16,720 nt of DNA. It comes from Spirogloea muscicola (lineage: Eukaryota; Streptophyta; Zygnematophyceae; Spirogloeales; Spirogloeaceae). Shown one piece after another: positions 7,640 through 16,500 of the stretch; position 1 is the first letter of the stretch; the number at the start of each line of letters is the position of its first letter. The position numbers and the translations under genes were made by a program. The stretch covers positions 108,441-125,160 of the forward strand of contig WELB01000077.1 of assembly GCA_009602725.1 (NCBI GenBank). Reading direction: 5' to 3'. Under the pieces are notes generated by a model that saw nothing but the letters and a program-made list of their open reading frames with translations, ran no database searches and was not told the origin of the DNA.

Positions 7640-7960
7640 GAGGGCTGCGGTAGCACACAACCAGTCATCACCCAATATCACATCTAAGCCCAGTGCCAAC
7701 TCAATGACATGGCAAGACACAAACGCCTTATATCGGAATTTGGAATGCGTAGAGGGACTTGACATAGGCCCATGACGGCACTTCGTCCATTTGCCAATGT
7801 AGCTTGCGAAATACCAGTCGGTTTTACAATCAAACCATTGTCGCTAACAAGATTCTTACTGACACAGGAGACGTGGCTCCCGTATCTATGAGGATCTGGG
7901 CTGGCTGATTAGCCACCAGTCCTGAGAACAACATAGTTGGCGCGTCAGCGCTAAGTGCCG
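7640..7960 (-). pseudogene. Chromovirus aspartic protease
   Basis: The minus strand reads SGLVANQPAQILIDTGATSP, carrying the retroviral-type active site D-T-G-A (7886-7875), and about 200 bases later LGLDVILGDDWL (about 7692-7657), the G-x-D-W-L end of the gypsy protease domain. Intervening frames shift. It lies upstream of RT on the same strand, the normal pol order. It would cleave Gag-Pol; the copy is decayed. Confidence 0.75.
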
Positions 7961-8469
7961 AGGCACTTACTACCGTAAGAATATAACTACTAGCTACATA
8001 TACGAGCAGTTTAGGAGGTCTTAGAAGAACATCCTCCCCCTTGTACTTCAGATGGAGTTGGCCCGCCTTCCCGCGAAACAAGAAAGCCAGTCCCTTTGGA
8101 GGTAGAGGTTCACTCCGCGACTGCACGGCACAATAAAGAAGACCGGTTCTTTAGTACCGTGTAAACCGATCCAGCTCAAGTACATGTCTGCCGCTTCCTG
8201 CAGCTGATTAGAAGGGAGCCATACAACAAGAGGGCCTTCGTTCACCAGCGCTTGCATAAGCACATGCACAAAGCGTACTACTGGCACAGCAGACTTTGGA
8301 CATATTCGTCCTATCAGTCAAACACCATTTTCACACCAAGATGGTGGATCACACATAAGGAAAATAAGGAAGGGTACTCACTTTTCCCTTTGCCCTTGTC
8401 CTTGTACTGGCCCTCTTGAGGGCGTATTGAGGATGGTGTAGACGTCTTCGGAGGCTTTGGCGGGCTGTA
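7961..8469 (-). pseudogene. Inverted gag/pol linker, weakly recognised
   Basis: On the minus strand upstream of protease, a lysine-, proline- and glycine-rich stretch (YSPPKPPKTSTPSSIRPQ and KDKGKGK, about 8470-8370) resembles a gag C-terminus. It is followed by frames such as SNQLQEAADMYLSWIGLHG (8210-8150) that I cannot assign. No zinc knuckle is seen here. The stretch ends where plus-strand integrase begins. Confidence 0.4.
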
Positions 8470-8934
8470 GGTACGCCTAAATTGCTACCAAAGTGGCTTG
8501 GACCTTTTCGTGTCATGCGCCTGGTCGGCAAAGTTGCGTATGAGCTGGATACGCCGGTACATTGGAAAATCCAAAAAGTATTCCATGTGTCTCAGCTCGA
8601 ACCATTCCATACGGATGGTCGTGTCCAACCGCCCCCACCTTCCCTTCTCGTTGAGGATAAGGAAGAGTTTGAGGTGGATGAGATCTTGTCTCACCGCGAC
8701 AAGCTCCGTGGGCAACGTAAGTCCTGCGAGTATTTTGTCAAGTGGCTCGTCTATGGGCCTGAGCACAATACATGGGAACCTTCGGGCCATCTTGCCCATT
8801 GCCCGTCCGTTCTCCGTAGGTATCTTTGTCGTGCGCTGTCCCGTCGGTGGTCAATTCACGTCGGTGCTGACTCGGACGCGGAGAAGGCTGCACGCGTGGA
8901 GATTCAAGACAGTTCATCCATCAGCTTCGTGTGA
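8470..8934 (+). pseudogene. Chromovirus integrase C-terminus plus chromodomain
   Basis: The frame is intact to TGA at 8932-8934. It opens inside the integrase GPY/F module (KLLPKWLGPFRVMRLVGK, YELDTPVHWKIQKVFHVSQL) and passes to the chromodomain: FEVDEILSHRDKLRGQ, CEYFVKWLVYG, HNTWEPSGHLAHC, VLRRYL. The aromatic-cage positions (F of FEVDE, W of VKW, W of TWEP) are all present. Such domains bind methylated histone H3 and direct integration into heterochromatin. The zinc-binding and catalytic D-D-E parts of integrase are missing, so it is a fragment. Confidence 0.88.
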
Positions 8935-9040
8935 AGAGAAGACGCGAGCGCGGGACCTCCCACTCGCTTTGGTCAGCAATGGTGCCCAGTTGTCGCCGAA
9001 GTACCACTTGGCGACGGTTCGAATTCAATTACCGCCCACT

Positions 9041-9220
9041 CCCCGTCTGATTCGGGGAAAGCATCACCCAATAGCTGCACACGTCCCGCCGGACGCGGGC
9101 GCATTTCCCAATCGCTGCTCACGTCCCGCCGGACGCGGGCGTACTCACAAATCGCTGCTCACGTTCCGTCTGACGCGGGCGCACCACCCAGACAGTCGTC
9201 CCAGTCCCGCCGGACACGGG
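9041..9220. repeat. Five 40-bp tandem repeats, each with a CCCG...CGGG hairpin
   Basis: Hairpin cores start at 9041/9045, 9085, 9125, 9165 and 9206, a 40-41 base period. The central core is CCCGCCGGACGCGGG; the outer ones are diverged (CCCCGTCTGATTCGGGG at the left, CCCGCCGGACACGGG at the right). Spacers share AATCGCTGCTCACGT. They could be the U3 enhancer of the lost 3' LTR, but the sequence does not match the 5' LTR. Confidence 0.8.
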
Positions 9221-9329
9221 GAAAGCCCAACCCAATCGCTCGCCCATGTCTTTCATGCTGAGCCTCCAGTGTACTACTGGTGGGTACACCTGACATCTCA
9301 TTGTGAGACTCTAATCTACACAATTCTCG

Positions 9330-9370
9330 GAAGAAGGGCTCGCCCATTGAAGAAAGTGCACGCCATAGGC
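9330..9370 (-). repeat. Two abutting copies of the shared 3' tail
   Basis: GAAGAAGGGCTCGCCCATT (9330-9348) is followed at once by GAAGAAAGTGCACGCC (9349-9364). Each is a truncated version of the 32-bp tail at 4687-4718 and 10499-10530. Back-to-back tails suggest nested insertions of 5'-truncated elements. Confidence 0.5.
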
Positions 9371-9596
9371 TGCTACTACTACTCCTGATCCTTGTTCACA
9401 CGTGCTCTTATTGGCAAGCCAGACAAGGCCCATGGCGGAGTCCAGCTGGGCTCCTCCTTGTCAATTCGTCTGCCGCCCAGGGTTTGCACTGCAGCAGCAC
9501 CAGGTTTCTGTCCCATCATCAGGCTCCCTGCTGACCGGCGGCCGGGTCTGCCAGGGGCGCTGCCCGGCTTCAACCCCGCCGGGTCGCTCGCCCACG
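9371..9596. other. GC-rich flank with no recognised gene
   Basis: This stretch leads into copy B. Several frames stay open because of high GC, but none matched the blocks seen in copies A and D. Confidence 0.35.
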
Positions 9597-9782
9597 CTGC
9601 AGAGGTCCATGGCCCGTGCGCTGCACCTTCGTGCCGGACGAGCCCTCGCTGCTGCCTCTGGCTCTGTCCAGGGGACCCACTCCCAGGACCCTAGCCTCTC
9701 TGATTTGCGGCTGCTTAGCAGGGGTTACTGAGTGATTTGTAGCTGCTTTCTTTCTTTGTGTGCTTTGGTTTCTTAGCGCTTC
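9597..9782 (+). mobile_element. Repeat-borne coding family, copy B
   Basis: It reads LQRSMARALHLRAGRALAAA, SGSVQG, then SLSDLRLLSRGY and TGA at 9729-9731, plus 51 bases of 3' untranslated sequence. The last 109 bases (9674-9782) are repeated inverted at 10593-10701 with two differences. The 5' part of the family is missing, and the 3' part stops abruptly where copy C begins. Function is unknown. Confidence 0.6.
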
Positions 9783-10085
9783 GCCCACGTCTTTCGGATG
9801 CGCCTGGCGGTATCGTTCCAGCGTTCTCTTGCCCACGCCGTCCACACGCGAGCAGGACGTGCTCTGGCCGCCGCCTCCGGGTCTCGGGGGAGTGCCTCCT
9901 TCCCCGCAGCGAGCTACTCTGATCTGATGTTGCTCACTCGCGGGTACTGAGCTTCCCTAGTGTGTTGTCTTGTTTGGTTGTGTAGTCCTTTTCCAGCACC
10001 TCTTTCTTCGGCTTCAGACATTGTCCATTGTTTTTGGGCTGGCCTTGCCAGCCTTTCTTCTCTATGGGCGCGCACTTCTCCCTGC
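9783..10085 (+). mobile_element. Repeat-borne coding family, copy C with 3' hairpin
   Basis: It reads FRMRLAVSFQRSLAHAVHTR, AGRALAAASGS, SASFPAASYSDLMLLTRGY and TGA at 9948-9950, then about 85 bases and the stem-loop at 10037-10053. Compared with copy B, in the 15 codons from (L/V)H to SGS most differences are synonymous third-base changes (for example GCC/GCA, CGA/CGT, CTC/CTG, GCT/GCC, TCT/TCC, GGC/GGG), the mark of protein-level selection before the copies died. Confidence 0.6.
10037..10053 (+). other. Conserved 3' stem-loop of repeat family, copy C
   Basis: GGCTGG (10037-10042), loop CCTTG, CCAGCC (10048-10053), preceded by TTTTTGG. The structure and the preceding T-run are shared with copies A and G. 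Confidence 0.6.
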
Positions 10086-10361
10086 TCAAAAGGCAGCAAC
10101 TGTTGCCTCCAACACGACCTTATCTTGGCCATCACCTCAGTCTGCTCGACTATAGACGGAAGTTCAAGCCAAGCCAGGCAAGGTGCAGCACCGACAATGT
10201 TCGGAAGTTCCAAATACTCATTTCGGCTCCGACCAGGACATCTTGAAGACTGAAAGCAGAGGATGTCGTTTGAACGTAAGGGCCCGGTTGTACACCAGCC
10301 ACTTGCCTACACTGGCCACGGTATTGGCGGATCGTACACATGACTTACTCCCAAACTAGGG
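10086..10361. other. Spacer inside the repeat nest, nothing recognised
   Basis: Short frames only on both strands, with no family blocks and no hairpin. It separates copy C from fragment F. Confidence 0.35.
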
Positions 10362-10498
10362 TCTGCTATCCTCTATGATTTGAGGCTCCTCACTCGTAGC
10401 TGCTGAGTGGTTCCATCCTATACCCGTTCTGACATAGCGCTTTTAAGCTCTGTGCCACTTCTGTGCCACTTCTTTCTTTTAAGCTCCTCCGTCATTTG
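10362..10498 (+). mobile_element. Repeat-borne coding family, fragment F
   Basis: SAILYDLRLLTRSC then TGA at 10404-10406 is the family's C-terminus with the usual GY replaced by SC. The following 90 bases hold a CTGTGCCACTT direct duplication (about 10450-10472) and stop exactly where copy G's tail starts in the opposite orientation. Confidence 0.45.
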
Positions 10499-10812
10499 GA
10501 AGAAAGGGCTCGCCAATTGAGGATAGGGGCTGGACAAGCCAGCCCAAAAAAGAATGAACAAAGAACGAGAAGGGGGCCAGAGGAAGCCAGAGGAAGCGCT
10601 AAGAAACCAAAGCACACAAAGAAAGAAAGCAGCTACAAATCACTCAGTAACCGCTGCTAAGCAGCCGCAAATCAGAGAGGCTAGGGTCCTGGAAGTGGGT
10701 CCGAAGGGGGGCAAGGGCTGGGAAAAAAGCGGCGTCAAGCTCATCCAAAGGTGAATTTCGTGTATTTGAAACAATCGAAGGCCAGTATGGCCAAGTACAA
10801 AGGGGGCGAGGG
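10499..10812 (-). mobile_element. Repeat-borne coding family, copy G with hairpin and full tail
   Basis: In sense (minus strand) it reads LDELDAAFFPALAPLRTHFQ, PSLSDLRLLSSGY, a TGA near 10645, about 100 bases of 3' region, the hairpin (10545-10527) and the tail ATTGGCGAGCCCTTTCTTC ending at 10499. It is the most complete 3' end in the window and nearly identical to copy B over 109 bases. Its 5' edge contains a 49-base segment (10753-10801) also found downstream of copy D. Confidence 0.6.
10527..10545 (-). other. Conserved 3' stem-loop of repeat family, copy G
   Basis: GGGCTGG (10527-10533), loop ACAAG, CCAGCCC (10539-10545), a perfect 7-bp stem next to an A-run on the plus strand (a T-run in sense). 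Confidence 0.65.
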
Positions 10813-10919
10813 CTGGGGAAAGCCAGCCTACTTCCTTTTAGGTGGGCTGGACACCCACCAGCCATCGCCGTACTTTGACAGAGCTGTGTCTCTTTGGAAG
10901 TGCATACCACTTGCAGGGA
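10813..10919. other. Hairpin-bearing spacer
   Basis: Just left of and into this stretch, GGCTGGGGAAAGCCAGCC (about 10813-10830) forms another GGCTGG/CCAGCC stem-loop, and GTGGGCTGGACACCCACCAGCC follows near 10842. They resemble the family's hairpin, but the T-run and tail are not in the same arrangement. Confidence 0.35.
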
Positions 10920-11061
10920 GCAGGGTAAGCAGCCAGACCTCAATGCCACTAGCTCACTGGCACTGGTGTATCGCATGCATCTCTCCTCTCCGCTGCAGCA
11001 AATCCAAGCTTTCGCCTTGCATCTGCGTGCTGGCCGTGCCTTGGCTGCAGCCTCGGAGTGA
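10920..11061 (+). mobile_element. Repeat-borne coding family, fragment E
   Basis: It reads DLNATSSLALVYRMHLSSPL then QQIQAFALHLRAGRALAAAS and E-TGA at 11059-11061. YRMHL-x-x-P-L-Q-Q aligns with FRMRL-x-x-S-F-Q-R of copy C, which extends the conserved region upstream of the HxRAGRALAAAS motif. The stop falls earlier than in B or C, so the LRLLTRGY end is lost. Confidence 0.5.
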
Positions 11062-11929
11062 CTACTGCACTGCCGACTCCTTATGGACTGGCTTTTCTGT
11101 CTTCGTTTCATACCCATCGGCGCCTCTTTAAGAAAACCCTTGTTACATTGGTGCTGGTAAGTTCGACTTGCGGCGTACTTCGCTTGTCGCGCAGATCAGG
11201 TGAAGGGGCGGTCTTTAACGAACAGCTGAATGGTGTGACATGCTTGAAGCCTTGGGGCGAGTGCCTCGCTTAGAACTGCTGCCTGCGGCGGTGAGCACCC
11301 TCAAGTGTACAAGCATGCCAGAGTTCCAGGACACAATCTTGTCAGAGAAAGGAAAAGGTGCCACTCTAAGGGGCGCTAAACGGCGCCAGCCCAAGACGTG
11401 AACAAAACGCTGCGCGCCCAGTGATACGAGAGCTGGGGCACAGGAGAGCGGAGATGTCATGCTATTCCACCTACCGTTCATGTGAGACCAGCGCTGCTGT
11501 GTGCCGCTTGTGTGGTAAGGCCTCGCTTGTGTGGTAAGGCCTAATCCGAGGCCAAGTGAAGTGCCGATGGCAGCGCTGTTAGCAGCACACTTAGTTGCAG
11601 TGGCGCAATGGAGATGGGCCCAAGACATGGTGATGCAAGATGGGCACTGTCTTGACGACACTGTTGCATCGGCAGGATGCCAATCTCCTCGAGGGCTCTT
11701 ACTCATCTTTCCCCAATTCTCCCTACTCCCTGGTGTTTCTGTTCGTTAATGCTCCTCAATTCTCCCCACTCCTGGTGTTTAGGGTTTAGATTCTCCTAGC
11801 GGGCTCTCACTCAGATACTGTAGGTAGGAGTCAGCCAGTAATGGTGAAAGCCGGAGCAGCAGCAAAAACGTAGCTGGCTTGGAAGTGCAGAATCTGCCTC
11901 GACCCTCTCCGGCATCGACACTTATCGCT
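11062..11929. other. Repeat-nest spacer with small duplications
   Basis: No convincing gene. A minus-strand frame (11706-11215) is open for 163 codons but has no recognisable motif. The stretch holds a perfect 19-bp tandem duplication (11505-11542), a near duplication of about 45 bases around 11715-11790 and a GTTTAGGGTTTAG telomere-like motif near 11779. Confidence 0.4.
11505..11542. repeat. Perfect 19-bp tandem duplication
   Basis: CGCTTGTGTGGTAAGGCCT occurs at 11505-11523 and again at 11524-11542 with no spacer. Confidence 0.85.
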
Positions 11930-12299
11930 GGCCACGCAGTGGGCGGTGCAGAACAAAGAAAGCTGCAGCACTACTCCAATTACCCCCAATGCGATCAGCT
12001 CCTGCCAGCGGCAGTCGACATCTTTGGCTGTCTGGGTCCTCGTTTCCATACTGTCCTTCAGAATACTGCCAATTTAGGCCACACGCGACGTGCAGATGTG
12101 TTTCCGGCTGAGATGGGCTTGCCAGCTGCATATCCGTCGTTCTTGCAATGACGAGTTTCAGCCTGTTTGCAGCGTGCTCAGGCTAATGCTTTGCACCAGA
12201 AAGCTGGGCGAGCTCTAGTTGGTGGCATAAGGGCTCCGGATCTGACATCTAGTATTCAGGCATCGATTAGCAACCTTCATGTTTTGACCCGGGGTTACT
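11930..12299 (+). mobile_element. Repeat-borne coding family, copy D (long, one internal stop)
   Basis: It reads EQRKLQHYSNYPQCDQLLPA (about 11951-12010), then FGCLGPRFHTVLQN, RADVFPAEMGLPAAYPSFLQ, TGA at 12149-12151, then LQRAQANALHQKAGRALVGG and SISNLHVLTRGY to 12298. Copy A on the other side of the chromovirus has the same blocks in the same order, which shows the family's coding part is at least 120 residues longer than the B/C fragments. The codon after GY is TGG instead of TGA. No hairpin or tail follows, so its 3' end is truncated or replaced. Confidence 0.55.
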
Positions 12300-12339
12300 G
12301 GGCGGGTCAACCTGCTGTAGGTTATGTTGGTCTTCAGAT

Positions 12340-13250
12340 GTGCTTGCTTTTGTACATGGCCCATTTGGCCTTCGCTTGTTTCAAATACACGAAATTCTCC
12401 GGCAGGACCCAGAAGCGTGTGAGCTTATGGGTGCTCTACCTGCAGCCTTCACATTGTCCTTACGCTCGCTCCAACACATTGCCATGGCACTCATACCCAT
12501 GGCACGACATCGTCACCACATCATCACCTAGAGCCAACATTCCGTGCTCCTGTGTCCTAACATTCTCTATTCAAAGGTTTCCAGATTTCGTGATCTGCTG
12601 GGAGCACGCTGGTACAGCAATGATGACATACAGCAGTGTCCTCGACATTTCTGCAATGGCGTGCAGTGATGAACAGAAGCCAAGACTGCACAAGTGGACT
12701 ATGCAGCAGTACATCCCTCATTAGCTTCCACATCAGTGCTGGGCACTTGGGCGACAAGACAAGGTACTTGTGCGAATCGGACATCGCAAGCTGGCTGCTT
12801 ATCAAGCACTATTCTGAGATACTTGCTGCAATTACATAGCCAACGTCAGAGCAGCTGTATATTTGCACTGGGCCCTACTATGAGAGCTATCTCAGAATGT
12901 TGTCAAGTGTTCCTTCCCCTACAATCTCAGTCAATCATATCAAGTCCTCGTTGTCAACGCCCTGGTAAGGCACATAGTGCGCTTCCCTCTTCACCTTGTC
13001 AATTGATTTGTCTGACCTTGAAGCGCCCAGCATGGGCAGTCATATGAGACGCACCCCGCACAGCTGGCTGCTTCGATCCGATGCTTACCTGTACACAATG
13101 TAAGTACACACGAAGACATTGAAGAAAGTCCTTGCCAAATCGATGCATCATCCACAATATTTTGCATCTAGATAAGGGCGATTTACCTTCTAAGCTCTTG
13201 AGCTTCAAGAGAATGCCACTGCGTTGTCTGGCCCATGCCTATCTCACTGC
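12340..13250 (+). other. Possible exons, strand and gene uncertain
   Basis: Plus-strand frames look protein-like: GLRLFQIHEILRQDPEACEL and LPAAFTLSLRSLQHIAMALI (about 12358-12500), RFRDLLGARWYSNDDIQQ (about 12580-12630), then SAGHLGDKTRYLCESDIASW and LLIKHYSEILAAI (about 12735-12837), and a stretch ending RSDAYLYT before GTAAGT at 13099. The minus strand also has candidates (LMWKLMRDVLLHSPLVQSWL, 12728-12669; QTTQWHSLEAQELRR before a GTAAAT donor near 13190), which could be 3' exons of the minus-strand gene. I cannot choose between them by eye. Confidence 0.3.
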
Positions 13251-13584
13251 CGCCATGCACTGGATTGCTCCGCTTCAAGTTCTTCTTCCCACCACGTGGC
13301 TTTCTACACAAGTAGGGACCATAAGAATGTCAAGATCGGACATGCCGAGTCCAAGTTGTCAAGATCACAGACAAACTATCACCAACAAACTCAGCAAGTC
13401 ATTCTCACTCAGATCCAACCATCCTATGACAAATGCCCGATATGTTGACTGGGACAAACCACGGTGGCATGTGGACTGCGCAGCTCACATCTGTTGTCTT
13501 GCTTCAGTTAATTGCATGAAACACACTGAAGTCAGGAGTGGAGTGGGGAGGTGAGAGGAGTAGTCAGCAGCTTGGCAGTTTTCA

Positions 13585-16500
13585 GCTTGCCTTGTAACCT
13601 CGTCGAAGGAACTGCATTGCGCTACCCTCCTTTTCCTCTAGACCAAGCGAGATAAGGAGCTCCTCCTTCACCTGAAGATATGGCAATGTGAAGACAAAGG
13701 AAGCTGAGCAAGTGACATGTGCATGAGACATACACATAGCGTCTCTGATACTAGAAAGCACCTCTGACAATCTTTCACCCCCCAGAAGCCCACGCGCAAG
13801 TAAAGAGTGGACGTATAGAAGATATCCAGCAGCAAATAAAAGAGAAAAATTTGCGATGCTGGTGATACAGGTCAAAGGGAAGCCCAAGCAATGACAGACC
13901 TGACTGAGGTTGTACCGCTCCGTGCTTTCAGCGACACAAGCATAAGAGCCATCCATCTGCTTCAACATGACCTGCCACGGTCCTGTTGCGCACAAAAAGT
14001 ACAGCATCTTAGAAGCTGACTGTCATGCACCCTAGCTACATAGGCACATGCTACAGTATGCTACTGAAGACAACCTTCAATTAATAGACGATCCAATGCT
14101 GCGAAGCAGCTCAAAAACTGTTGTTGACCTCAAGCAGGCTCGTTGCCTTACCAATGTTAGGCACATCCACCTCACCAACAGTTCAGCTTACCTGGAAATA
14201 TTCTCAGCAAAGCACCGCTGTAGTTGATTATGAATGGAGCCACGGGAATGGTCTGCACATGCAATGGATGGTGCTTGCAGTGTGTCCAATTCTGCTAATG
14301 TTTCCCAGAATTTAGCACCAAGGACTGTTCTGTGGCAAAGACATGCCTAGCAAGAGAGAAGTTTTCAGACCTTGGAATAATCACGCAAACGTATGTAGAA
14401 AACAGGTAGAAACTGGGACAAGAAGCGGTAATGAATGGATTTTGAAGGGAAGCCAAAGAGGCCTAGGTCAGACCTGCAAAGGGCATATGGAACAGGTGCC
14501 ATGAGCCCACAGCAACAAGACCCCACCAGCAAGCAGCGGCTTTAGGGTGTACGAGTTGATTGATAGCTGAAAGTTTGAACCTCACGTTCCTATGCTGATT
14601 GTCAAATGGGTTGCCCAGTGCTCTATGGTCTGAGCTTGTTATTGGGTGACAATTCGCAACCAAGGTAGCTGTACCTCAAAGTATCCAGCTCAAGGTTGAA
14701 TAGCACCACAGGTGTGGCCTTAGCATGTGATTCCTGCAAAAGAGGAAAATGTTGCCTTATCAGCTAAAACAAGTCTAGCGCCAGCTGCATCGCTCAAACA
14801 CTCCTGTCAATCAAGGACCACGTGACCGATTGAGGGATGCAGCAACTACCACAAAGGTTTGGACGGACGGCAGCTCGCTGGTGCTGGCCTGCAGGATGAT
14901 AAATAGGTCGGCTGGCTCTACGGACTGCCAAGAGTCTGCACCAGAAACAGCATAACACGTATTGCAATGACATGGCCCCTCAACACAGAGATGGCTAGAG
15001 CATGAAACCCAAAAACTGAAATCTGAACCTCAATGGACTGGAAACGAGCTGACATCTCTTGCATGGGTTGTGGGGGCAAGTGTGGGGGCAAGTGAATCAA
15101 CAGTGTCAAGTATTTGCTGCCTTGACCACTGATTGTGCGCAACATAGTGTGACCTGGCGTGACATGGTCAGACAGTGAGGGCACTCCTGGATACCATCAA
15201 TATCTCCACTGAAGTCGAAGTCTAGGGCATTCCGTATGGAGGCAAAGAACCCCGCTGGTTTCCCCAAAGTAGCAGCGTCATCAAGGGACCCAACACTCAA
15301 TCCTTTTGTCTGCCACAGTACATGTACGTACGAAATGTGAGCAATCATTGCCACACGGTCAATATCACTACCTGCAGAAGAGCGACAACATAGCAGCATT
15401 GCGATTTCAGGCAAGCTAAGCTCCACAAAATCTCAGCTACCATTTGCAATGCAGTCTGGAAGCGACTCAAGGCCCGCCGTTTCTCAGGCATATCTGGCAA
15501 GATCTGCAACAAATGCCACGCTTAGCAATGTCTGTGTAGACAAGGTGCACTCAGCAGCCTATGCAACCTGTGCGTTTAGCCTTTTTCCCGCACAGCCACA
15601 TGAGTTGTCAGGTACAACAACATTGAGATTGCATCAGGCAGAGGGCTCTGCCTACCAATCTGCAGTTGATGCCTTTCGTCTGATGTAGCTTGCTAGCGAA
15701 GGCAAGAGCAAGTTGGAAATTTGCATCTGCAAACTCATCTGATGCACCCTGTTGCATCAAGCGCTTCATGTTACTCAAGAATAGATGAAGTCGACATGCT
15801 GACTCACGCCTTTGCATTCAGGCCAAACGGAAGACCCAATGACTCCAGCATTACACACAGCAAGCTCTGCCGATTTCAGCATCCCAGCGCGTGTGCTGCA
15901 TGGGTGAGATTCACAGCAAACCTTGTAGCCAGAAACTGAGCTTGGCAGAGGGCTGGAGGATGGAGACACACAACACAAGGTAGTCAGTGCGTGATGACAA
16001 AGCATTTGTGCTCAACTACTGCTCTTCTTCGTGCTAGCACATCATGAAGAGCCAAGTCGGCGGGACAAACAGAAGGCCTCTGCTCGGTGCTAGCGTGGTG
16101 GACAGCGACAGCAAGGCGTGCACAGAAAGGTTGGCCCCAAGACGACACAGTCGTTTCCGAGCTCCGATTGACCACCAGGGGATGGCACGCGGCTCTGGTT
16201 TCTAGCCTAAGCGAGCCGGTCGACAGCAGGTGCTAGAGGTAGGTCAGGTATGCCGCTTGCTGTGAAGTACGTACGGGAATTCTACCTCCATGCGCGTTGC
16301 ACCGCTTGCAAGAGCAGCTAAGGTGCCTCGCACGGCATCTGCAGTCAGCCGGCCGCGCAAGTGTCACAACCAGATCGTCAAAAGGCAGGAAGGCGACAGC
16401 ACCCGCTGCTTGGTGGCAGGCTTAGAAGCAGCTGACACAGACTTGCCAGCAGGCCACAAGGCCGGCGGGAGTAGGGTGGGGCTGGGGCCGCAATCTGGCC

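Larger units (their letters stand above)
9674..10701. repeat. Inverted pair of 109-bp near-identical arms
   Basis: 9674-9782 (plus) and 10593-10701 (minus) match at 107 of 109 bases, both covering the C-terminal codons and early 3' region of the family. About 810 bases lie between. The divergence is far lower than between other copies, so one arm derives recently from the other or from a common source. Confidence 0.85.

Noticed and set aside
9041-9220. CRISPR array
   Set aside because: The 'spacers' are themselves near-identical, the setting is eukaryotic and there are no cas genes. It is a tandem repeat.
9612-9640. HLRAG in the repeat family as the H-x-x-R box of a tyrosine recombinase (HSLRAG in DIRS/Crypton-type enzymes)
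   Set aside because: The spacing is H-x-R, one residue short. Copies A and D have K for R, and no catalytic tyrosine or GRW-type motif follows. The similarity looks accidental.
9570-9845. Minus-strand ORF over copies B and C (similar peptide also at 10554-10754)
   Set aside because: The repeated peptide arises because the DNA itself is an inverted repeat. Third-base variation among copies supports the opposite (sense) strand as coding.
9674-10701. A TIR DNA transposon with 109-bp terminal inverted repeats
   Set aside because: Each arm is an internal piece of the same coding family (C-terminal codons plus 3' region), no target duplication was seen and no transposase lies between.
11215-11706. 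163-codon minus-strand ORF as a gene
   Set aside because: No recognisable motif. It crosses a 19-bp tandem duplication and the composition looks random.
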